From positions 1 through 64,000 of the forward strand of contig JAXHMK010000009.1 in NCBI GenBank assembly GCA_034521495.1: a stretch of 64,000 nt of DNA, given 5' to 3'. Positions 1 through 9,625 of this stretch are shown here, in pieces. Position numbers and translations under genes: made by a program. The DNA is from Balneolaceae bacterium (GTDB lineage: Bacteria > Bacteroidota > Rhodothermia > Balneolales > Balneolaceae). Position 1 is the stretch's first letter, and every line of letters starts with the position of its first letter. A model generated the notes under the pieces. The model saw only the letters and a list, made by a program, of their open reading frames with translations, was not told where the DNA came from and did not search any database.

Positions 1-1917
1 CATGCCGCTGTCGAAATTTGTATCGATCAGACCAACATGATAACCGTACCAGTTCATCGCTTCGCCAGGCTGAAGAAAAAACTGCTCAGATACACCATTT
101 CGATAGAGCTGAACGGTAACCCTTTCGTTGATCTCCGTACTATCTTTCTTCTCAGAAGAGATACCCATGAAGTGCCCGGGATATGGAGTTGATTTCAACA
201 TTCGTGAAAAGACAAGGCTGAAGTCACGGAATTGAAGTGTATCTCCGTGCATCAGGTTTCTGCGCACGGCATTGGCATCATACCCTAACGGTTCATGCTC
301 AGCCCAATCCTCTCGTTTTATTACATTTTCAGGAAGCCTGGCAGAATCCCTTATGGCTGATTCAATAACTTCTGTTTTGATCGGCTCAGAAAGCTCACCC
401 TCTACTCCCGCACGATTTACCCCGGAAACGACAATATCGGACGGACGCTTCATCCCTTCTCCTCCAAAAAAATCGATCTCACGATGAAAAGCGGGATAGT
501 ATTCCACTTCCCATTGCCCATTTAATTTTGTTCTCACAAGCCACCATTGAATATCATCTCCATTTTGTGGTTGAAGAGTTAGCGACCAGTAAGAGTTAAA
601 ATCGTGAAATGTAACCGCCGGTGCATCCGGAACAGTTGTTGAGATCCAGGGGGATGCAGGAATCAGTGATGGATATGCATTCGGCCCGGCGGCAAGAATT
701 TGGTTGAAATCATCGGGGTTTTCCATGAACGTTTTCATGCTGAAGTGAACGGCACCGGTTACATTCGGAAATGCCCGTGATGTATATAATTGGCCGGTGA
801 TTTCATTCGCCGGCCATGATGATAAAATTCGGCTAGTAAACAGTCCCGGCCAGATATGCCGGTTGTAATCGTTCTGCTCCACCCACCAATCCAGCATGAT
901 GGGAAACGGCTGCCCAACCTGATCCAGACGATAATAGATCTGAGGTGTAAAATAATCCACCCAGCCCTCCTTCAGCCAGAGCCGGGCATCGGCATAGAGT
1001 TCATTGTAAGCATCGAATCCGGTAGTATACTCAGGATAACCCGGCCGCCAGATTCCAAACGGACTGATCCCAAATTTTACGTGAGGTTTTACTTGTTTGA
1101 TCTCTTCAGACAGTTCTCTCATCAATGTATCCACATTACTTCGCCGCCAGTCTTTCCGGGAGAGTGTGGTACCCTTTTCAACGGCTCTTTGCCAGCTTTC
1201 GGTATCCGGAAAATCGGCTCCATCAGCGTAGGAGGGATAGGGATAGAAATAATCGTCAAAATGCACGCCGTCGATATCATAGCGCTCAACCACATCTAAA
1301 ATGACATCGATTGTATGCTGACGAACCTCAGGAATGCCGGGATCGAGCCAAAGATAATCGCCATATTCATGAACCCAATCGGGTTGAATTTTGCTGATAT
1401 GATCGGGCGAAATTTCTGATTTATCTGAAGGATGGCCGGCACGATAGGGATTGAACCAGGCGTGTAATTCCATTCCCCGTTTATGAGCTTCTGTTACAGC
1501 AAACTCAAGCGGATCATATGCAGGCAATGGCGGTTGTCCCATTTTCCCGGTCAGGTAGTACGACCAGGGTTCATGGGGTGAGGGGTAGAGAGCATCAGCC
1601 GCAGGACGAACCTGGAAAATGATGGCGTTGAAATTCAATGCAGCAGCACGATCCAGGATGTCAATCATCTCTTCTTTCTGTCTGTCCACGGGCAGGCCGG
1701 GCTCAGAAGGCCAGTCGATATTTGCAACAGTAGCCACCCAAATGGCCCGAAATTCACGGTTTGGTTTGAGACCGTCAACCTGCTGAACCGATGGTTTTTC
1801 AATCTCTGGTGGTTGTTGTTCCTCAACGATAGATTCGGTGGACCGACAACTTAGTATAGTCAGCCATAGAATTGGTAACAGAAGAAATAAACGAATCTTC
1901 AAAAGCCCTGATATCAT
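1..1917 (-). CDS. GHL10-type glycoside hydrolase-like lipoprotein (3' end beyond window)
   Basis: I translated this from the reverse strand, starting at the ATG at 1915-1917. It stays open to the left edge, so the C-terminus is missing. Residues 1-24 form a lipoprotein signal with lipobox Cys24 (LTILSC). The mature part begins with the REFRAIWVATVANIDWP segment, followed by FNAIIFQVRPAADALYPS and GMELHAWFNPYRAGHP, which are hallmarks of the glycosyl-hydrolase-like 10 (DUF187) TIM-barrel family. Around residues 420-530 the protein becomes beta-rich and Fn3/Ig-like (PDAPAVTFHD, IVVSGVNRAGVEG). The last visible stretch I do not recognise. Family members are envelope proteins suspected to act on glycans or peptidoglycan; the substrate is unknown. 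It is probably an outer-membrane or periplasmic lipoprotein. Confidence 0.85.
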   Translation of the reverse strand, partial: MISGLLKIRLFLLLPILWLTILSCRSTESIVEEQQPPEIEKPSVQQVDGLKPNREFRAIWVATVANIDWPSEPGLPVDRQKEEMIDILDRAAALNFNAIIFQVRPAADALYPSPHEPWSYYLTGKMGQPPLPAYDPLEFAVTEAHKRGMELHAWFNPYRAGHPSDKSEISPDHISKIQPDWVHEYGDYLWLDPGIPEVRQHTIDVILDVVERYDIDGVHFDDYFYPYPSYADGADFPDTESWQRAVEKGTTLSRKDWRRSNVDTLMRELSEEIKQVKPHVKFGISPFGIWRPGYPEYTTGFDAYNELYADARLWLKEGWVDYFTPQIYYRLDQVGQPFPIMLDWWVEQNDYNRHIWPGLFTSRILSSWPANEITGQLYTSRAFPNVTGAVHFSMKTFMENPDDFNQILAAGPNAYPSLIPASPWISTTVPDAPAVTFHDFNSYWSLTLQPQNGDDIQWWLVRTKLNGQWEVEYYPAFHREIDFFGGEGMKRPSDIVVSGVNRAGVEGELSEPIKTEVIESAIRDSARLPENVIKREDWAEHEPLGYDANAVRRNLMHGDTLQFRDFSLVFSRMLKSTPYPGHFMGISSEKKDSTEINERVTVQLYRNGVSEQFFLQPGEAMNWYGYHVGLIDTNFDSGM

Positions 1918-2307
1918 TTGATGAAGTTTTTATTGGGTTGAAATATCAAAAATTATTGACCAAATGATAAGGTTTTTTTGCGAACGGAGTAACCACGGGG
2001 ATAAATATTCATAATCAAAAATATCTCTGCGCCATTTCAGATGATTCTATCAGAAAAGGGAAGGTTCAAGAATTAGCGGGGGCAGCAGGATTGTTCTCTC
2101 AATATTCGTGGATCAAATAGAAACGTATTGCATAAAGATCCAATCATTTTAAAAATGAAGTTTCCAACAAATATGTGTGACAGAACTGATAATAATATTT
2201 CGCATTAGTTATTAGAGATAGGATGGAGATGATTGATTTAGATATTCAAAAACTTTTCTACTCCAACCTTTTTAATGCCAGAGAGACTTAGAAAAAGGAA
2301 TTAAATT
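1918..2307. other. Intergenic region without a gene
   Basis: This 390-base stretch lies between a leftward and a rightward gene, so it should hold two divergent promoters. I see AT-rich sequence but no convincing promoter consensus, RNA gene or repeat shared with other parts of the window. Confidence 0.5.
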
Positions 2308-2763
2308 ATGAGATCTAATTATTTGCGAATTCTTACCATAACAATTTTTCTGCTAACACTAATAGTGACATCATGCAAGGATTCAACCAGTTCTGAAAGT
2401 TCATTCATCGAAATTACTGACAGTTCATATTCTGTTGTTCAATTAAATGGATGCGACATTGATTCGGGTGCTTCAGCCACACGGTTTCAATTTGTATTGA
2501 ACTTTGATTCAAGTTCAGGAGTAGATATTAGTGGAATTGAGTTCGACATTTTATTTGAAAGCGGTACGGAAGGTGAAAATATTTTTGAAGATGACTTTGA
2601 AGTCGTTGGACAATCACTTGAATTTGACTTCTGCTTTAGATTTGGAAGTTCTTCATCATGGATTGAAATCTATCCATCTATTCTGGCTAATAATGAGGAG
2701 TTAGTAAGTAATGAAATTACGATCAGGATAGAGAGGCCGGAGGATGCCAATAAAAATTCATAA
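2308..2763 (+). CDS. Small lipoprotein of unknown function
   Basis: The 151-residue product starts with a lipoprotein signal (MRSNYLRILTITIFLLTLIVTSC, lipobox Cys23). The mature part is acidic and Ser-rich, and looks beta-stranded (GASATRFQFVLNFDSSSGVDISGIEFDILFESG), as in a small Ig- or DUF-like sandwich. It ends in a short charged tail. I do not recognise the family. It stands alone: the left neighbour points away and the right neighbour converges on it after about 260 bases. An envelope location is likely from the signal; no function can be given. Confidence 0.7.
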   Translation: MRSNYLRILTITIFLLTLIVTSCKDSTSSESSFIEITDSSYSVVQLNGCDIDSGASATRFQFVLNFDSSSGVDISGIEFDILFESGTEGENIFEDDFEVVGQSLEFDFCFRFGSSSSWIEIYPSILANNEELVSNEITIRIERPEDANKNS

Positions 2764-3027
2764 TAGATTGATTTTGATTATTCATCAAGATGATCAAATA
2801 ACTGATTTTTAAATCACATTCGGGATTCTCGGCCTATCTTTTGACTTAAATGTGGTTAAACCAATTACTTTTTCCTTATTTCCAAGTCAGCTGTAGCAGA
2901 CGGTAATAGATACCTTTTCCATTATCTAAGGCCTTTTTGTAATCTTACTTTCCGAAATCTATCAGATGTAATCTAAAGTGCCACAAACCGCTAAACAGTT
3001 ACAATAAATTCCAATAAGGAGAGTCCA

Positions 3028-6000
3028 TTATTTGATCACACTTACCCTGACACTTTTTTGATAGGCAGACCCAGCTTCAGGCGTGACAGTTAACCGCAGA
3101 ATGTATATTCCCGACGATAAACCACCAGAATTCCATTCTTTAGTAAAGGTACCAGCAGACTGCGAATCGCTAAGGATCAATTTAATTTTACGACCCAGGA
3201 GATCAAAAAGTTGAAGGGTTACATCGGCCTCTTCTGCAAGTTGATATCGTACATTCCCGGCCTCCCGCATAGGGTTTGGAAAGGGGTTATACAGCTTGAA
3301 CTCGTCTGGTGTAGCCGATTGGTCGAAGTAGATCCATTCGGTGTAATTAGATGGTGCTGAAGTCAACGAGTCAGAGTTCACGGCTTTTACAAACCAGCGC
3401 TGGTCAAATTCACCGGACGGCAGATTGGTAATCGAGGCGTCCGCGTAGCTGTTGGTTTCTGATGTGCCAATTAATTCAACGGGTTGTTCGGATTGATCGG
3501 AGCGGGCCCTCAACTGTTTCCAGATTTCATAAAAAGCGATATCCCCCCCGGGCTCATTCCAGCTTAAAACAGCTGCGGGTCCTGCAGCTCGTTCTTCTAT
3601 AGAAACGGAGAGATTTTTGGGCGCATCAGGTGCGGTACTGGATTGCAGATGTACCGTATAATCAGAATCCTGCATCCAGCTATCACCATCCATTCTGAAT
3701 CTTGAAAACCCGATGGTTTGATTTGCCAGGAGGGCAATTTCAATTTCACTTAGTGGTCCGGATTGAATGTTTAGTGAGCGATTATTTTCAGTTGTATCAG
3801 CCGCAAAAACGAACAGGTCGATCGTTTCCGGGTCAACTCGGTATGTGATATAACTCAAATCTCCTGAATTTGATACAAATTCAGGCTCAGAAGATGGTGT
3901 GTCTTCAAGAATATTCAGAATACTTGCCGTTGTAAATCGGTTGGATTCCTGGTCGCTGAGATATGATTTTCTTATTACTGGATATGGCATTTTTTCTCCA
4001 TCAACCCGATTTTGAGCTTCCTGTATCTGAACTGTTTCAATCTCCTCATCATAATTTCCGAAAAGAGGAACTGTATACAAAAAAAGTCGATGGGAAGGAC
4101 TTGTAAATGGCTGAGCTGAAAAATCCCAAAGGAACCAACCGTTTTCAGTATCAGATTGATCGCTGTTGCCGTAGTATCGCATCACAAAGTCATTACGACC
4201 CGAAACGGCTGCAATATCATTGATGTCGATCAGGTAGGGGTTCTCTCCCTTCACAAATATAATGGAACGGTTGTAGGTAGAAGAAGAACCCGAAGGAGAG
4301 TCAAAATTCAATTCAACCTGACCAGATATCAGTTCCACATTTTGAGCCGGATTTTGATAATCAATGTCCGCTTCATTGTGAACGCTTACTTTCCTTGTCT
4401 CGGTAATGGAAGCAAATGGACTTTCAAGCCCGCCCTCATTCTGGTAGGTTACAAAATCGAACGTAGTTTCGATATCGGATGCATCATACTGCATGGTATT
4501 CGTGTAGAGGTATCCGTTCCAAGTGCTGTTGGTTTGAGGATTCCCACTGTCGTAACCTCCATCCGTGAGAAATGAAAATTCATCCAAATAGTAGAGCAAT
4601 TGCAGTTGATCGGGTTGTTCGTGACCTTCGCCGCTGGTGATTGATTTCCCTTTTTCGCCCACCAGCGCAAGATAGTGCTGTTGGTTTGATGTATCCGTAT
4701 GCCGAATGATGAATTGCTGATCTTCGGGGTTTGTAAGAGATTCAATGTCAGAACTACTGCTATTGTTGATTGGAATTGCCGCTTCAACCAGGTAAAACTG
4801 GTCTTCATTTTCTGTTTCACTATGGTGTTCGGAGAGATTATCAAAAATTGTTGTAAACATTCTGCCAACTTGTTCGTCTCCATACTCGCCGCTCCAACGT
4901 AGTAAATTGGCGGCTTGGATGGGCCGCTTGTTGCTGTCATCAAGTGCTGGCAGGGAACCATCAGGGGTTGAAAGATCGGCCAGCCATCGGACGGGATTCA
5001 GAAACCAATCATTAAAAAAGGGATCGAACGACTCATCAAGATCTTCATTAATACGAATAGCGTGCCAGAAGATGATGGCGTCCTTCAATACAAAATCCAA
5101 ATAGAACGGGCCTTCCGCCCAAAACCGGCTGCCGTTTGCGGTTTGATACATCCAATATCGTCCCCTCTGGTCATCTGATGGCTCACTGGCTTTTCTTCGG
5201 GCAGTTGAAATATAATCGTCCAGGGTGTCCCAGCTCTTCCTGTGTTGCAGTTTGGGCACTCATGGATGCATAAGCGAGGGCAAAATATCCCTTCATAGGG
5301 CGATTCCCGGCTTCAAGATGATCCTCCGTTACTGTAAAAAGGCCGCCCACACCATACTCTCTTTTTAAACCATTATTAAAAAGAATATCAATATCAGCCC
5401 TGAAGCGATTCATCAAATCTGTTTTTTCCTGTTCTGTAAGGAGCGAAGAATCATCCAGTCCATAATGTTGGTACGCATTTTCTGTGGCCAAGTAGAGATC
5501 CAGCGCTCGTGCCATATTATTAAAGGAGCGGATAGCATTCAGGTAGTCATCAAACGGTTGATCTCCCGGTAATTTTCGAACCAATTTATCATTTGATGTT
5601 AGAGAATTAATGGCATTCGTCAATTTATCAATCACCATTGAGTGCTCGCCTATAGTAAGGCCGTAAGTATTCTTAGACTGCTCAGAATCGATCCCGTTTT
5701 GTTCTAATACGAGAGATGCCAGCGTTTCGAAAGCCAGGTATTGCAATATATTGGTGGTGTATTCAATCTGGCCCACATCAGGATTCAAAGAGATTGGGTC
5801 TTTCGCCTTCTCCAGAATCTGCGATACTGACAGATAAGCTGAACTATTTTTTGAATCCATCGCCTCGTTTAAAATCTGCTGTAGTCCCAGTCCGCGTTCC
5901 CCCTCATTCGAAAAGCCTGAAATAGAAAGCCCCGGGCGCATCGAAATAACTGATGCGTCATTCAGAAATCGATTGTTGGACTTATTTTCCGGAACATCAG

Positions 6001-6070
6001 TAATAATTTGTCCCATAGCTGTTGGAGTAAAATAAAGTAGAAGCAAACAGCCTAAATAGATCTTTTTCAT
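3028..6070 (-). pseudogene. Secreted heparinase II/III-like protein with T9SS sorting domain, frameshifted
   Basis: Two overlapping reading frames make one protein. The N-terminal part (6070 down to about 5230) starts with a signal peptide (MKKIYLGCLLLLYFTPTAMGQ) and has an alpha-helical region like the alpha/alpha toroid of polysaccharide lyases. The C-terminal part (about 5240 down to 3028) has SGEGHEQPDQLQLLYYLDEF and FLTDGGYDSG, resembling the heparinase II/III beta-sandwich. It is followed by an Fn3-like domain (APKNLSVSIEERAAGPAAVL) and a T9SS type A sorting domain (FKLYNPFPNPMR to SGIYILRL). Removing one G from the CTGGGAC run near 5232 joins the frames as TQEELDTLDDYIS. The joined protein would be about 1,013 residues. 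It would be exported and then sorted by T9SS, probably to degrade an acidic polysaccharide. The frameshift may be genuine or a sequencing error. The substrate is inferred only at family level. Confidence 0.75.
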
Positions 6071-6127
6071 CCGATAAATTTTTTAGTGATGTTCATTCAG
6101 AATATATGAATTCAACAGAATGATGAT

Positions 6128-6258
6128 AGAAGGCTTTGCAAAACTCTGACCGTCATCCTGAACTTGATTCAGGATCTCCAGATACTGGCTATAAAGGCGA
6201 ATGGAGAATCTGAATTGAGTTCAGATTGACCAATAACCACGGTTTTGCAAAGCCCTCT
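6128..6258 (-). repeat. Family A dispersed repeat, copy 1
   Basis: This roughly 130-base intergenic element is bounded by inverted ends containing GGCTTTGCAAAAC and GTTTTGCAAAGCC. Inside is a self-complementary core (CCTGAACTTGATTCAGG). Near-identical copies lie at 20578-20707 and 27610-27739, and a version with the same ends but a different core at 27057-27182. It carries no ORF, and looks like a small non-autonomous palindromic element. The rest of 6071-6385 shows no gene. Confidence 0.85.
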
Positions 6259-6385
6259 GATAGATAATTCTAATTAATGATTGATTCTAAATTTATTTTA
6301 AGAAACAGGTTCTATCAGATGTGGAACGATTTATCAATGCTGTGGTTTTTTAAATGCGAACAATGAGTTTAAATAATAGACAAAA

Positions 6386-7057
6386 ATGAGTTATACAGTA
6401 GAAATAACATCCATCGAGCAAGTAACACACGACGTTAAATAATTCACATTTGAAAAACCGGATGGCTACTCCTTTACACCCGGCCAGGCAACGGAGGTTT
6501 CCATCAATAAAGAGGGATGGAAAGATGAAAAACGACCGTTTACATTTACCTCATTGAATGAAGATCCAGAGCTGGAGTTTGTTATCAAGATCTATGAAGA
6601 TCACGATGGTGTAACTAATCAAATCGGTAAACTGGAAGTTGGTGACGAATTTATTATTGATGACCCGTGGGGAACCATCCAGTATAATGGCCCCGGTGTG
6701 TTTTTGGCTGGCGGAGCCGGTGTAACACCGTTTATTGCCATATTCAGAGATCTGCACAAAAAAGGGAAGTTGAAAGGAAACCGTTTGATTTTTTCCAACA
6801 AGAGCTCCAATGATGTAATCCTCCAGGAGGAGTTCGAAGAGATGCTCGGTAATGATTTTATATCCGTTCTGACTGATAAAGATGCAGAGGACCATACATT
6901 CCTGGATGGTTTTATTGACAAAGATTTCTTGGCCGAACAGATTGATGATTTTGACCAGCCGTTTTACGTTTGTGGTCCTATGGCTTTCAATGAAAATATG
7001 ATGAAATATCTGAAAGAGTTAGGCGCCAATCCGGATAGTCTCGTATTTGAAGAGTAA
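6386..7057 (+). pseudogene. Flavodoxin/ferredoxin reductase-like gene with in-frame TAA
   Basis: Reading from the ATG at 6386 gives MSYTVEITSIEQVTHDVK, then TAA at 6440-6442, then FTFEKPDGYSFTPGQATEVS in the same frame through to 7057. The full frame would encode about 223 residues. It shows the FAD-binding RPFTFTS motif, the NAD(P)-binding GPGVFLAGGAGVTPFIAI segment and the terminal YVCGPMAF motif of the ferredoxin-NADP reductase superfamily. Restarting at ATG 6554 would lose most of the FAD-binding domain, so a functional short form is unlikely. A single base change (for example AAA to TAA) explains the stop. It could be a pseudogene, a sequencing error or, much less likely, readthrough. 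Family members transfer electrons between NAD(P)H and flavodoxin or ferredoxin. Confidence 0.75.
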
Positions 7058-7384
7058 TTGTTTGATCATCGTATTCCACTGGATTTGAAATAAGTGCATT
7101 ATTTCCAAAAACAGATCTCAATGTAGATTTGTCCATCGGCAAAGATCCGAATAGATCGGCATCATCTGTCGGTTTTATGATCTGCAACTATTGCCGATAG
7201 AGCAGAAACAACATCCCCATCCAAAAGAGCCGGGATCTCTGAAGTAGATTTAGGAAAGCAATCAATAAGCTCACTCGCGGTGTGATTGTAGCGTACTGCA
7301 CTGCCAAAAAGGGTACTTTGTATGACAAAATTCCTGGATGAATCATCCTGACACTGTAGTTAATTGGCGCAAACCAGATAGTTA
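7058..7384. other. Intergenic region with possible decayed coding remnant
   Basis: No intact gene is present. On the reverse strand, from about 7380 to 7090, protein-like sequence can be read if one stop (TAA) and one frameshift are ignored: it contains FVIQSTLFGSAVRYNHTASE and, in the shifted frame, DADLFGSLPMDKSTLRSVFG. I do not recognise the parent family. It may be the tail of a degraded gene, or chance. Confidence 0.35.
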
Positions 7385-7801
7385 TCAGCCTCTGCTGGTG
7401 ATCTCTATAACTCCGTTCCTTCCCTCATGCCCATACAACATAGTGGCTTTCGATAATTTGATCACACGAACAGCCTTGACATTTTGCATATTTAGCATCG
7501 TATAAATATTTGAAAAACTTCTGCCGGCTCGAACACCATCAATTACAAATAAAGGACGCGTATCTGATTGCAGGAAAGTAGATGATGAGCCGCGAATGGA
7601 GATCGTTGCCGCACGCCCCGATCCCTGAACTCTCACGCCACTCAGCCGGCGCAGGTAGATATCGAGTCCAAGATTAGGATTGTCAACCATAATTTCGGTT
7701 CCGGCTTGCTGAGAGTTGTTGGAAGAATATGAACCAGTACTGGCACAGCCTGTAAAGAGAAGCAAAACTGTAATGGAAAGGAGAGGGATGAAGTATTTCA
7801 T
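7385..7801 (-). CDS. Lipoprotein consisting of a TonB plug-like domain
   Basis: The product has 138 residues. Residues 1-19 are a lipoprotein signal ending at lipobox Cys19 (LLLFTGC). The rest matches the plug domain of SusC/RagA-type TonB-dependent receptors: LDIYLRRLSGVRVQGSGRAA, TISIRGSSSTFLQSDTRPLF, VIDGVRAGRSFSNIYTMLN and ending in KATMLYGHEGRNGVIEITSRG. No beta barrel follows: a stop codon comes directly after the plug. Such stand-alone plug lipoproteins are seen in Bacteroidota-type genomes, but their role is not established. It is probably anchored in the envelope. No receptor or SusD partner is encoded nearby. Confidence 0.8.
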   Translation of the reverse strand: MKYFIPLLSITVLLLFTGCASTGSYSSNNSQQAGTEIMVDNPNLGLDIYLRRLSGVRVQGSGRAATISIRGSSSTFLQSDTRPLFVIDGVRAGRSFSNIYTMLNMQNVKAVRVIKLSKATMLYGHEGRNGVIEITSRG

Positions 7802-7919
7802 GATCTTAATATTAATATCTCATATATATGTATAGTAATACTGTATTTGCCTTCTCGCAAGTGATGCTACAATTGAGGTACGTCTTAATGAAAAGTATTT
7901 TAATTTTGTTCAAATATTA

Positions 7920-8156
7920 TCAAGTAATTCTCACCTCTTCGTCCAATTCAATAGATTGAACTGATTTGTGCTCTGCAAGTGAGAGAATTTTTGAGCCTTT
8001 CAACTCAGCCGAAAGAATATTGTCCATCAACTTATTGGCTTGTTCAAGTTTTAGATCATCTGCATTCGTTCCCTCTTTAGTTACGATAAGTACTCTGTAC
8101 GATTTTTCAGGATACTTGCGAATAGCATTTTCAAGATCGGTTTGAATATTTTTCAT
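7920..8156 (-). CDS. Stand-alone subtilase propeptide (I9)-like small protein
   Basis: This 78-residue protein lies 68 bases downstream of the subtilisin-like protease and on the same strand, so the two are probably one operon. It has no signal peptide. The pattern YRVLIVTKEG, then ILSAELKGSKILSLAEHKSV and QSIELDEEVRIT follows the strand-helix-strand layout of the inhibitor I9/subtilase propeptide fold. It also resembles the protease's own N-terminal region (ISSIELDDEEHSKLA, VLAVEEDTEVHI). I infer that it is a detached intramolecular-chaperone or inhibitor domain acting on the neighbouring protease. This is a fold-level similarity by eye and could be wrong. Confidence 0.65.
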   Translation of the reverse strand: MKNIQTDLENAIRKYPEKSYRVLIVTKEGTNADDLKLEQANKLMDNILSAELKGSKILSLAEHKSVQSIELDEEVRIT

Positions 8157-8224
8157 ATCAATTTGGATTACAGAAAAGTAAGGTGCCCATAGGTAACGGG
8201 CACCTTACCGATTTATGTTTATAG

Positions 8225-9625
8225 CTACGCTGTTGCCAGGTCACAGTTTATCAAACCATAACCGTGTGGTTCATCGAATCCGGCAGCACCAAGATCTGAT
8301 GCTGATGCCGTAATTCTGCGTTCAACATTTATGGGGCTGATACCCGGATACTTCTCATAAAGAAGTGCAGCAAGACCGGCTACGTGAGGACATGCCATAC
8401 TGGTTCCGGTTTTTTCGTCATAACCATTATTCAACACAGTGGAATTGACGTCAACTCCGGGAGCTACTACGGTAACCCGATTCCACTCGGAATGATCTCC
8501 GTCACGTGATGAAAAGCTGGCTATGTTACTGCTTTGATTAACAGCACCAACTGCAATCGGACTTGCATTAGAGTTCGATCTCTGGTAAGCATTAGCCGGT
8601 GAACCTACCCAGGGGAAGGAACTGCTGTTTCCTGAGTTTCCGGCAGATGTAACAACAGTTACACCAGCTTCCTGGCACTTTCTAACCGCATTGGCATAGG
8701 CCGTACTTGGGGCTGTTGAACTACCCAGACTCATACTCGCAACCTGTATATCATTTTGAATACACCAGTCCATGCCTGCAATAACCCATGATGAGTACCC
8801 GCTGCCAGAGTCTGAAAGCACTTTTACGGCATAGAGACTGCACAAAGGGGCAACTCCAACCACGCCGATAAAATTGTTCCTGGCACCGATGATTCCTGCA
8901 CAGTGCGTACCGTGGCTGTGCCCGTCGTCGTAACTGGATACACCACTTACAAAAGATGCACCGCCCGATATGGTAAGGTCGTTATGATTCGCGATTCCCG
9001 TATCAAGAACGGCAACTTTCACGCCACTTCCCTTGTAGCCCCTGTTCCACGCTGCGGGTGCATTGATCATGCTGATATTCCAGGGTACCGGTTGCTTTCG
9101 CAATACGGGTGGTCTCCAGGGGAATGGTTTTCTTGGAATGGGTCTTAGAATTGGGTTTCGGGGTACTGGTAAAACCGGTCCATATCCTCCACTTCCAGAA
9201 GTTTGTTCTCTTGTTCCCATTTGAAGCATCGATGAGAAAAGGTCCATCATGGCATTTCGGTAACCTTCGTCGTACGAACCATTTGTGTCGTAACCGGCTT
9301 CGCTGATGGAGCTGTTGAATCGTTCCAGTTGCTCTTCTTCTGCCGAGAGCTCAAGAATATGAACTTCTGTATCCTCCTCAACAGCTAATACTTCTTTCTT
9401 TTTTGCCAGTTTGGAATGTTCCTCATCGTCCAGTTCAATAGAACTGATTCCAAGTTTTGAAAAGTGAAGGACATCATCTTTTTTAGGGGTGGAGTCGGTC
9501 TCCATAAACGAGACGCCCTCTTTGGTTTTGCTTTTTGTTACACCAAGTATACTGCTTGCTTTAGACGAATCTATGTCCTGATCCGCATATGTAACCAAGT
9601 ATCTCTTTCTTTTTTTCTGATTCAT
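8225..9625 (-). CDS. S8 subtilisin-like serine protease, no signal peptide
   Basis: This 466-residue protein has the complete subtilase catalytic set: Asp208 in VAVLDTGI, His238 in HSHGTHCAG, oxyanion Asn330 in TSAGNSG and Ser409 in GTSMACPHVAG. Residues 1-92 look like an I9-type propeptide, and residues 145-180 form a Pro/Arg-rich linker. There is no signal peptide, lipobox or T9SS tail, so it is either intracellular or exported by an unusual route. The start is supported by AGGAG placed 8-9 bases before the ATG. The small I9-like protein follows downstream. The domain order (propeptide, linker, peptidase) suggests autoprocessing. The substrate is unknown. Confidence 0.9.
   Translation of the reverse strand: MNQKKRKRYLVTYADQDIDSSKASSILGVTKSKTKEGVSFMETDSTPKKDDVLHFSKLGISSIELDDEEHSKLAKKKEVLAVEEDTEVHILELSAEEEQLERFNSSISEAGYDTNGSYDEGYRNAMMDLFSSMLQMGTREQTSGSGGYGPVLPVPRNPILRPIPRKPFPWRPPVLRKQPVPWNISMINAPAAWNRGYKGSGVKVAVLDTGIANHNDLTISGGASFVSGVSSYDDGHSHGTHCAGIIGARNNFIGVVGVAPLCSLYAVKVLSDSGSGYSSWVIAGMDWCIQNDIQVASMSLGSSTAPSTAYANAVRKCQEAGVTVVTSAGNSGNSSSFPWVGSPANAYQRSNSNASPIAVGAVNQSSNIASFSSRDGDHSEWNRVTVVAPGVDVNSTVLNNGYDEKTGTSMACPHVAGLAALLYEKYPGISPINVERRITASASDLGAAGFDEPHGYGLINCDLATA

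Noticed and set aside
6554-7057. Short form of the flavodoxin reductase starting at ATG 6554
   Set aside because: It would lack the FAD-binding first third that is clearly present upstream in the same frame, so it is not a sensible independent gene.
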